NCBI RefSeq assembly: GCF_007570825.1
Contig: NZ_SUNB01000007.1
Location: 124,001-188,000 of the forward strand
Length of the DNA stretch: 64,000 nt
DNA from: Pleionea sediminis
GTDB taxonomy: Bacteria; Pseudomonadota; Gammaproteobacteria; Enterobacterales; Kangiellaceae
Direction: 5' to 3'
Part shown: positions 29,148-35,750 of the stretch, piece after piece
How positions within the stretch are numbered: the stretch's first letter is position 1
Layout of the letters: each line of letters starts with the position of its first letter
Position numbers and translations under genes: made by a program
Notes under the pieces: generated by a model
What the model was told of the DNA's origin: nothing
The model's input: only the letters and a program-made list of their open reading frames with translations
The model's database searches: none

Positions 29148-29735
29148 TTAAATACGTCGACAACCATAGCTGAGTTTCGCTGTGCCGGTATATTTCCATT
29201 GCGTCCAGCCATAAGGTTGAACGACTTGTTTTAATAGATAAGCTTTGCCACGTTTGAAATAACATTGGGCTTTACGGTTACTCTTGTTTTGCACCCGGTT
29301 GTATATTTTTCCTTGATTCATTTTTTGTTCGAGGGCCAGTTTTCCTTTTGATTTGACCATATAGGGAGCACGAGCCCAGCTTTCGCAATTATAGTAAAAA
29401 GGATCACGCATATGAGCGATCGACATTTCGTCGGTCGTTTGTCCCGGATTAACAAATAAATTGCGGTAAAATCTTCCGCTTCCATTATGCAAACGACACT
29501 TAATGGTATACCGACTCCAGTTTGAGACTTTCACTTCCCAATAGTTGCAATAGCCGCCCCAAGTTACTTTATACCCTTTGTAAGAATCGGTTTGCTTATT
29601 TCGACTATACTGGCAGGTCGGTTTGCCGCCCATACCGACCGTTGCTTGATCCAGAGCGCGTAAAAATTCACTACTGCAACTGGTTAAACATAAAGTAGAC
29701 AGAGCTGTGATACTAGAGGTTAGCAATTTAGTCAT
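29148..29735 (-). CDS. Unknown lipoprotein
   Basis: I do not recognise this 195-residue protein. The N-terminus has a lipoprotein signal with lipobox LTSC (Cys20). The mature part is basic, rich in Tyr, Trp, Lys and Cys, with a repeated feel (YKGYKVTWGGYCNYWEVKVSN, CRLHNGSGRFYRN). Six or more cysteines after Cys20 could form disulfides. The gene is on the minus strand, 191 bases after the terminator-flanked exported-protein gene, so it is probably a separate transcript. Confidence 0.6.
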   Translation of the reverse strand: MTKLLTSSITALSTLCLTSCSSEFLRALDQATVGMGGKPTCQYSRNKQTDSYKGYKVTWGGYCNYWEVKVSNWSRYTIKCRLHNGSGRFYRNLFVNPGQTTDEMSIAHMRDPFYYNCESWARAPYMVKSKGKLALEQKMNQGKIYNRVQNKSNRKAQCYFKRGKAYLLKQVVQPYGWTQWKYTGTAKLSYGCRRI

Positions 29736-29880
29736 AAGTAAACGGCATCCTATGAGCTTTTTTGTTCAACTCTAGTACACATATATCAATTGTTCAAATG
29801 ACGAGACTTAGCGAGATTTTAAATGATGGCTTTTACTGGTTACACAGCTTTTGTTTCTTTAATGTCAGTTATGAATATGT

Positions 29881-29910
29881 AAAAACGAGCTTAAATTGAT
29901 TTTAAGCTCG
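29881..29910 (-). terminator. Rho-independent terminator of the exported-protein gene
   Basis: On the minus strand CGAGCTTAAA and TTTAAGCTCG form a ten-base stem with a five-base loop, followed by TTTTT. It starts 16 bases after the stop of the upstream minus-strand gene. Confidence 0.85.
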
Positions 29911-29926
29911 CTATTAGAAGTGTGTA

Positions 29927-30502
29927 TTACTGATTGCTTTTAGGTATTTCTACTTCTTCATGAGAATGCTCAATGCGAATTTTTCTTTCAATTCTTACAT
30001 CTCCAGTGTCAGCGTCATCGGTAATAAACAGCATGCGATGTTCGACAAATTTAACAGGTTTTACGATGCCTGCAGCGGCAATGGATGCCTTAATCGTTTC
30101 CTTTTGATCATCTGTAAGACCTGCAGCCATGATTCTGATAGCGTCATCTTGATGCAGACTTTCACGATCACTGAGCGCCTTCACTTTTGCGACAAGGTGA
30201 TTTTTATCAGGAAGAGGAATGATAATGTCTTCTGCTCCTTCAGAAACAATTTTAATATTGCCATCGGAATTCGATATTGTGTATACCGTTCCTGATTTAG
30301 AAGTAAACGTATGCTCTTCTCCTTTCGAGAGTTCTGGTAAATTAAAAATGTCGACTTTGTTATTAACTTTCAGTTCAACCTGGGTGTCATCATCGTTCAT
30401 CTTTTTGACAAACACAGAGACGTTTTTCTCTTCATCTGCAGAACTGAGCGACGCAGCGGTTGAAAGAGCAATAAGACTAACTAATTGAGCGATTTTTTTC
30501 AT
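29927..30502 (-). CDS. Exported protein of unknown function, likely sigma-54 target
   Basis: I do not recognise this 191-residue protein. It starts with a signal peptide (MKKIAQLVSLIALSTAASLSSA) and then a Lys/Asp/Glu-rich part with a beta-rich segment (SKSGTVYTISNSDGNIKIVSEG); the C-terminus holds HSHEE. It has no cysteine. AAGG lies before the ATG, and a near-consensus sigma-54 promoter and a 17-base palindrome lie just upstream. It follows the NtrC-type activator gene and is followed by a clear terminator, so it can be a monocistronic target of that activator (inference). Confidence 0.75.
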   Translation of the reverse strand: MKKIAQLVSLIALSTAASLSSADEEKNVSVFVKKMNDDDTQVELKVNNKVDIFNLPELSKGEEHTFTSKSGTVYTISNSDGNIKIVSEGAEDIIIPLPDKNHLVAKVKALSDRESLHQDDAIRIMAAGLTDDQKETIKASIAAAGIVKPVKFVEHRMLFITDDADTGDVRIERKIRIEHSHEEVEIPKSNQ

Positions 30503-30540
30503 TTTGAATTAACCTTTTTTATGAATGTCATACCCGCTGT

Positions 30541-30556
30541 TCCAAATTCTGTGCCA
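30541..30556 (-). promoter_or_regulatory. Near-consensus sigma-54 promoter before the exported-protein gene
   Basis: Read on the minus strand: TGGCAC AGAAT TTGGA. The -24 element is perfect; the -12 element has G in place of the usual C. Predicted start is near 30533, about 31 bases before the ATG at 30502. Confidence 0.55.
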
Positions 30557-30583
30557 GATCGATCAAACGCCTCTGAGTTGCCC

Positions 30584-30600
30584 AAAAACAGGCTGTTTTT
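30584..30600 (-). promoter_or_regulatory. 17-base palindrome, candidate activator binding site
   Basis: AAAAACAG, one central base, then CTGTTTTT: an eight-base perfect inverted repeat. It is about 28 bases upstream of the -24 element and about 60 bases before the predicted start, a workable position for an NtrC-type activator. It has no loop and no following T-run, so it is not a terminator. Confidence 0.5.
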
Positions 30601-30674
30601 ACAGTTCGTATCGAATCTAATTTAAATTTATTCACAATTTAGTTCCCGAAATCAGGAAAATGCTCCCCAAATGG

Positions 30675-32021
30675 TCAAGCGATATTATGTTTCTCCAGTC
30701 GATACAAAAAGGCCTTATAATTTAGACCAAGCAATCGTGCCGCTTTTGTGCGGTTGCCTTGACTTCGTGTTAAGGCTTGTGACAAAACAGATTTCTCGTG
30801 TGCATCCCAATTAATACCCTCTGGTGGCAACTCGAAAGTATCATTCAGTTCTGGTGTCGTTCGATAAAAGGGGAGTTCTTGGCAATCTACAGGCTGCTCA
30901 GAATGGAGTATTGTTAGACGCTCTACCAAATTACTTAATTCACGAATATTTCCTGGCCAGTGGTAATCGTATAAAGCATTGATAGCCGACCGATTGAATT
31001 GTATTGGTTGTGATTGATGCTTTTTCGAGAATTTGTGAATAAAAAAGTCGAGTAAACTGGGTAAGTCATCGAGTCGTTCTCGCAATGCCGGAAGTTCTAA
31101 TGGAATAACATTGAGGCGATGAAAAAGATCTTCACGAAAATTTCCGAGACTGACTTCCTGTGATAAGGATTTATGAGAAGCGGTAATCACTCTAACATCG
31201 ACTGAAATTTCCTGATTCGATCCCACACGCATGATTTTGCCTTCTTGCAAAAACCGTAACAGTTTCGCTTGAATGGCAGGTGTTAAGTCGGCAATTTCGT
31301 CTAGGAAAAGTGTACCGCCATCAGCAGCCTTAATTTTACCTTCTCGTCGTTGATTCGAACCGGTATACGCGCCTTTTTCAGCGCCAAAAAGTTCTGATTC
31401 AGCAATGCTATCGGGAATTGCAGAGCAATTAACGGCAATGAAAGGCTGATTGTTACGATGTGAATGTTTGTGTAAAGCTTCTGCGACCAACTCTTTTCCT
31501 GTCCCACTTTCTCCATGTACCAGCACTGTAATGTTAGTGTCGGAAAGTTTTTCTATTTGACGATAAAGTTGTTGCATTCTCGACGATGAACCAATGATAT
31601 TGCCCAGACGCTCTTTGGCCAAATTTGCCGTTTTTAAATTTAGATTTTCCGCTTTGAGTTGACGTGCATTACGGATTTTATTGATTACAAATAAAAGTTG
31701 TTCTTTTTCGAAAGGTTTTGATAAATAATCATCGGCCCCGGCTCGTATTGACGTTACTGCATGACTGATGCTGCCATAGGCCGTCATTAATATAAATGAT
31801 GTATCGGGATATTGTTTTTGACAGTTTTCCATAAGTGCTAATCCATCCATTTCACCCAACTGCCAGTCGGAAAGCACTAAGTCAAAACGTTGCTTTTTTA
31901 ATTGAGACAATGCATCTTCAGCACTGTGTGAGACATTACAAATATCGTCAGTCGATTTCTCAATAATTGTTTTAATGAGTTCGCGTTGATTTTTTTCATC
32001 TTCGACTATTAAAATATTCAC
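30675..32021 (-). CDS. NtrC-family sigma-54-dependent response regulator
   Basis: A 448-residue activator. Receiver domain with phospho-acceptor Asp52 (VLSDWQLGEMDG); AAA+ domain with Walker A GESGTGKE (Lys176) and the sigma-54 loop GAYTGS (217-222), a variant of GAFTGA; Walker B GGTLFLDEI; and a C-terminal Fis-type helix-turn-helix (GNRTKAARLLGLNYKAFLYRL). It lies four bases after the kinase gene, so the two form an operon. Likely targets are the sigma-54 promoters here, upstream of the kinase and the exported-protein gene. Confidence 0.92.
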   Translation of the reverse strand: MNILIVEDEKNQRELIKTIIEKSTDDICNVSHSAEDALSQLKKQRFDLVLSDWQLGEMDGLALMENCQKQYPDTSFILMTAYGSISHAVTSIRAGADDYLSKPFEKEQLLFVINKIRNARQLKAENLNLKTANLAKERLGNIIGSSSRMQQLYRQIEKLSDTNITVLVHGESGTGKELVAEALHKHSHRNNQPFIAVNCSAIPDSIAESELFGAEKGAYTGSNQRREGKIKAADGGTLFLDEIADLTPAIQAKLLRFLQEGKIMRVGSNQEISVDVRVITASHKSLSQEVSLGNFREDLFHRLNVIPLELPALRERLDDLPSLLDFFIHKFSKKHQSQPIQFNRSAINALYDYHWPGNIRELSNLVERLTILHSEQPVDCQELPFYRTTPELNDTFELPPEGINWDAHEKSVLSQALTRSQGNRTKAARLLGLNYKAFLYRLEKHNIA

Positions 32022-32025
32022 AGCA

Positions 32026-33381
32026 TTAATCCTCGCGGTTTTTCAGAGTGACGGTAAAGACAGTGCCTTTGGGTTTATTATCTTGGGCACTAATATTTCC
32101 GTGATACCGACCTTTCACCAGGCGCTGTGCAATATAAAGTCCCATTCCCGCGCCATATGATTTTGATGTGACGTGTGGTTTAAATAAATTGTGTTTAATT
32201 TTCTCTGTCAAACCGCTACCTTTGTCGGCGATAGTGAGTTGAAATTGGTTATTTTCTTTGGCTAGCGTGATATCAATATAAGCGGTTTCATCTTTCGAAT
32301 AAGATTCAATAGCATTAACAATAATGGGTTGTACAATGGAATACAGCTCGGACTCTACGCCTTGAATTTTTATTATTGAGCTTGATGTGTTCTGCCAGTT
32401 TAACAGGAGCTTTTCATGATTGTTTTCTTTTACAATACGGTTAATTAGATCGTCGAGTACAATAGATTCACTGGTTAGTGATTGGTGCGTAGCAATGTTC
32501 ATCAGGTTTTTAATATGACGATCAATGCGGTCAATTTGATTTTTAATATTATCTTTAAACGATTCTTGCTCTGACAGATTCTCTGGTAATACTTCGAGAG
32601 ATAGTAAAATAGTGTGCAGCGGGTTGCGAATGCTGTGAGCTAAGCCTCGAGTAATTTCAGAAATTTCGCTGGTAGTTTGTTGATCTTGAAGCTTCTGCTT
32701 TTCTTTTTCCAATTGTTGTAAATGAGTTGACATTTTATTAATGGAAAATACCAACTGCTTGAGTTCTTGGCCGATAGGCTGAGTGTCATTATCTACTGTA
32801 GCTCCGAATTCACCACTGCCAATTTTGTAACTGGTATAAGAAATCTTTTTTATCGGTGTTGAAATTCGTGTCGCAAACCAATAAAAGAAGATTAATGAAC
32901 AAATAATAATAATCGCGCTCAGAATGATAATGGTATTTCTGGCGGTGACGATAGATTTCTCTAACTGTGTTCGTGGGATATCAATATCGAATTGTTGTTT
33001 ACCGTATTTTAATAGAATTGAGCGGCTGTTCGCGCTATCGGCTAATTGCAATTCAACTTCTTTTTTAAGTTGAATATGCGGAGGAGGTACGCGCAAACGG
33101 CGTATTTCAAAATCGTGTGAGGCCTCAGTGGTTGTTTGGCTTTGGAAAACAATCGCTTCGCTGCGCGAAAACTCCTGTGGTAACAAAGATTCGACGGTTG
33201 ACTTGCTGACCTCGAAAGCAGCTTCTCCTAGCTTGGCGCCGACAGAATCGATGAGTTGCGTTATCAGCCAGCCATTAATGGCAGTCACGGAGACCAAAAA
33301 GAGCAAAACACTACTGAGAATAATGCGTTTCAGCGACAGACCTTGGTTTATTTCGATGGGGTTGTTAACGAACGTATTCAT
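32026..33381 (-). CDS. Membrane sensor histidine kinase partnered with the NtrC-type regulator
   Basis: A 451-residue kinase. Membrane segments at about 19-43 and 149-170 enclose a periplasmic sensor of about 105 residues; then HAMP, HisKA with His249 (GLAHSIRNPLHT), and the ATPase with N box VNAIESY, DKGSGL and GAGMGLYIAQRLV. ATG at 33381 is chosen because AAAGG lies seven bases upstream; an open frame extends to 33465 but overlaps the promoter. The sensor domain is short and matches no family I can name. The operon is preceded by a strong sigma-54 promoter, so it should be autoactivated. Confidence 0.9.
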   Translation of the reverse strand: MNTFVNNPIEINQGLSLKRIILSSVLLFLVSVTAINGWLITQLIDSVGAKLGEAAFEVSKSTVESLLPQEFSRSEAIVFQSQTTTEASHDFEIRRLRVPPPHIQLKKEVELQLADSANSRSILLKYGKQQFDIDIPRTQLEKSIVTARNTIIILSAIIIICSLIFFYWFATRISTPIKKISYTSYKIGSGEFGATVDNDTQPIGQELKQLVFSINKMSTHLQQLEKEKQKLQDQQTTSEISEITRGLAHSIRNPLHTILLSLEVLPENLSEQESFKDNIKNQIDRIDRHIKNLMNIATHQSLTSESIVLDDLINRIVKENNHEKLLLNWQNTSSSIIKIQGVESELYSIVQPIIVNAIESYSKDETAYIDITLAKENNQFQLTIADKGSGLTEKIKHNLFKPHVTSKSYGAGMGLYIAQRLVKGRYHGNISAQDNKPKGTVFTVTLKNRED

Positions 33382-33400
33382 GCAAAAACCTTTGTAATAT

Positions 33401-33412
33401 CCCCAAATGGGG
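33401..33412 (-). promoter_or_regulatory. CCCCAAATGGGG inverted repeat in the kinase-gene leader
   Basis: CCCC-AAAT-GGGG, eight bases upstream of the AAAGG site of the kinase gene. It can form a short hairpin or be an operator. Its ten-base core CCCCAAATGG recurs at 30665-30674 at the other end of the two genes. Confidence 0.35.
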
Positions 33413-33448
33413 AACATTCTAATAGAGATACTGGATCTTTGATGAAAT

Positions 33449-33464
33449 CGCAAACATCGTGCCA
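33449..33464 (-). promoter_or_regulatory. Strong sigma-54 promoter for the kinase-regulator operon
   Basis: On the minus strand: TTGGCACGATGTTTGCG. It fits YTGGCACG-N4-TTGCW at every conserved position but the last. Predicted start is near 33439, giving a leader of about 57 bases before the ATG at 33381. Confidence 0.75.
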
Positions 33465-33494
33465 AGCGGGATTGTCACTGAATGTTGCTGAAAG

Positions 33495-34274
33495 CTAATG
33501 AAGAAGGGAGAGGAGGGTTAAGGTAATGACTCCTATCACCACGCCAATAAGATGAAATCGACCCCAGTGGTTAAATTGTTCAAAAATATTGTGATGATGG
33601 TGTTTGTGAGCTTGTTTTTCGTTGTCAGACTGATCACCGTGAGAATGGCCATTATGCGAATGTCCGTTGCCTCTATGGCGATGTGGCCGGTGGAGTAAAA
33701 CATGCAGTAAGGTTCCAGAGACGAAGGCTTGTAAACAGGCAAAGCTCTGTGAGTTCATCGCCGATTCCATTTGAACACCGAGAACATAGCCAAATAGAGT
33801 GAAAATGCTCAGGCCAGCTAAGGCATACCAAACCGCTTTAATGCCAAATACGGGTCTGATGATCCATAAAACAGACAAAGCGACAGGAACTCGATGAAGC
33901 ACAATGGCAAAAGGAAGCCATTTAGACGCTGAATCTATGGACTTATATTCGTTAAGAGAGGCACCATCGACCATGACATGCAAAAGTAGTCCACTAAAAC
34001 CGATTATTAGTGTGAGTTGATGAGTGCTGTCGGCAGCCTTCTGGAACAATTTTTCGATGAGAGTCGGGCCGGTCAAACCCAGAATAGCTAAAGGAATGAC
34101 TAGCCAACCACCATTGGCATAAGATAGCGGCATGAGCTCAGCTACAACAATACCGCCCAGTACGATAATCAGAAAGCCTGAGAGAAGGTGTTCATAATGG
34201 GGAGAGCGATCAAATACCTTCGCTACAACAGGAGCGATCGCGAGCACCAAAATGCTGATGGTTAAAAATATCAT
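33495..34274 (-). CDS. ZIP-like metal transporter with His-rich loop
   Basis: A 259-residue membrane protein with about seven or eight membrane segments. The ZIP-like metal-binding helices are visible as LLHVMVDGASL and IVLHRVPVALS. A cytoplasmic or periplasmic loop is very rich in His (HRPHRHRGNGHSHNGHSHGD, then HKHHHH). ZIP proteins bring in zinc or other divalent metals. It lies on the same strand just upstream of the kinase-regulator operon, with its stop 30 bases before the sigma-54 promoter. The link to metal sensing is an inference from neighbourhood. Confidence 0.75.
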   Translation of the reverse strand: MIFLTISILVLAIAPVVAKVFDRSPHYEHLLSGFLIIVLGGIVVAELMPLSYANGGWLVIPLAILGLTGPTLIEKLFQKAADSTHQLTLIIGFSGLLLHVMVDGASLNEYKSIDSASKWLPFAIVLHRVPVALSVLWIIRPVFGIKAVWYALAGLSIFTLFGYVLGVQMESAMNSQSFACLQAFVSGTLLHVLLHRPHRHRGNGHSHNGHSHGDQSDNEKQAHKHHHHNIFEQFNHWGRFHLIGVVIGVITLTLLSLLH

Positions 34275-34344
34275 GGAAGACTCAGTGATGAAAACGAGCG
34301 CATTGTAAATAAATTTACTGGCGCTCGCTATGCGTTTTCAGTTT

Positions 34345-35742
34345 TTATTCGGAACAATCGATGAGTTTTCCGGGATTTAGAATTCCCGCGGGATCAAAAG
34401 CCTTTTTAATCTGCTTCATTAAAGTAATTTCGATCTCACTTCGGCTGTAAGGTAGATAATCTTTTTTGACCAGACCAACACCATGCTCGGCCGAGATACT
34501 TCCACCAAGCGATTGAATAGCATCGAATATCAAAGGATTAACCTGCTTACATTGCGCAACAAATTCATCAACGGCCAAATCTTCGGGTTTCAAGATATTT
34601 AAATGCAGGTTACCGTCACCAATATGACCAAACCAGATGATTTCGAAACTCGGGTATTTCTCTTTTACAATGCCGTCGACGGCTGATAAAAAGTCGGCCA
34701 CTTTGCTCGGTACGACAGAAATGTCATTTTTGTAGGGCGTTCGCACGCTGATGGATTCAGAAATCCGCTCCCTTAATCCCCATAATTGCTCAGCCTGTGT
34801 TTCGCTTTGGCTGATGACGCCATCGACGATTAAGCCTTGTTCCATGACTTTTTCGAAGGCGCCAAAGGCGAGGTCGGTCGTGGCTTCGGAATCGTTTTCA
34901 AACTCGATCAAAACATAAAAGTCGGACTCAGAATCGAATGGTCGCTGCAAGTCATGATGCGACAACACGTGTTGTAATGCTTGCTCAGAAAAGAATTCAA
35001 ACGCTGTGAGCGACAAGCTTTTTTGAAATTGTTCCATAACAGGATAAACATCTTTTAGGGTGTTTAAGCCTAACACCATAACGGTCAACTCTTTGGGTTT
35101 GCGGGTGAGTTTCATGGTGGCTTCGACAATAATGCCTAAGGTGCCTTCGCTGCCAATCATCAGGTGCCGAAAGTCATAGCCAGTCGCGTTTTTAACCAGC
35201 CCCTGGTTCAGGTCAAGCAAATCACCATTGCCGGTCACTACTTTTAGACCAGCAACCCAGTCACGAGTCATGCCCCAGCGAATGACTTTTATGCCACCAG
35301 CGTTAGTAGCAATGTTGCCACCAATCTGACTGGAGCCTGTAGACGCAAAGTCGACAGGGTAGTAAAGATCATTCTCTTCAGCAAAGTTTTGTAATTGTTC
35401 CGTGATAACCCCAGCACCGCAGACAACCGTTTGATCGACAGCATTAAATGATTGAATTTGATTCATTCGATCTAGGCTCAATACAACTTCACCTTGCGTC
35501 GCATAAGCGCCGCCACTCAATCCGGTTCGGCCGCCTGACGGAACAATGGCAACTTTGTGTTCTTTCGCCCAACGGATAATGTCTTGCACCTGCTCTATGG
35601 AGTTGGGGCGTAGTACAGCCATTGCATTGGGAGTGAATAGCTTACTCCAATCTTGTCCGTATTGTTCGAGTGAATCGGGGTCAGTTATTACCTGGTCTTT
35701 TCCCAGAATTTCATTCAATTGCTCAATACTAGCTTTGCTCAT
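34345..35742 (-). CDS. FAD-binding D-2-hydroxyacid dehydrogenase (D-2-hydroxyglutarate type)
   Basis: A 465-residue enzyme of the GlcD/VAO family: FAD-binding PVPSGGRTGLSGG-type loop (AIVPSGGRTGLSGGAY), GSSQIGGNIATNAGG, and the C-terminal HIGDGNLHLNI and SAEHGVGLVKK motifs that hold the metal and substrate. D-2-hydroxyglutarate dehydrogenase or D-lactate dehydrogenase are the main options; length (465) suits the D-2-hydroxyglutarate type. It follows the acylase gene after eight bases, so they are likely co-transcribed. Confidence 0.85.
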   Translation of the reverse strand: MSKASIEQLNEILGKDQVITDPDSLEQYGQDWSKLFTPNAMAVLRPNSIEQVQDIIRWAKEHKVAIVPSGGRTGLSGGAYATQGEVVLSLDRMNQIQSFNAVDQTVVCGAGVITEQLQNFAEENDLYYPVDFASTGSSQIGGNIATNAGGIKVIRWGMTRDWVAGLKVVTGNGDLLDLNQGLVKNATGYDFRHLMIGSEGTLGIIVEATMKLTRKPKELTVMVLGLNTLKDVYPVMEQFQKSLSLTAFEFFSEQALQHVLSHHDLQRPFDSESDFYVLIEFENDSEATTDLAFGAFEKVMEQGLIVDGVISQSETQAEQLWGLRERISESISVRTPYKNDISVVPSKVADFLSAVDGIVKEKYPSFEIIWFGHIGDGNLHLNILKPEDLAVDEFVAQCKQVNPLIFDAIQSLGGSISAEHGVGLVKKDYLPYSRSEIEITLMKQIKKAFDPAGILNPGKLIDCSE

Positions 35743-35750
35743 AATGTTCG

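Noticed and set aside
30219-30488. 89-residue plus-strand frame opposite the exported protein
   Set aside because: Antisense shadow; the minus-strand frame has a signal peptide, ribosome binding site, promoter and terminator.
33382-33465. N-terminal extension of the sensor kinase
   Set aside because: It would run through the sigma-54 promoter and leader; the ATG at 33381 has a good ribosome binding site.
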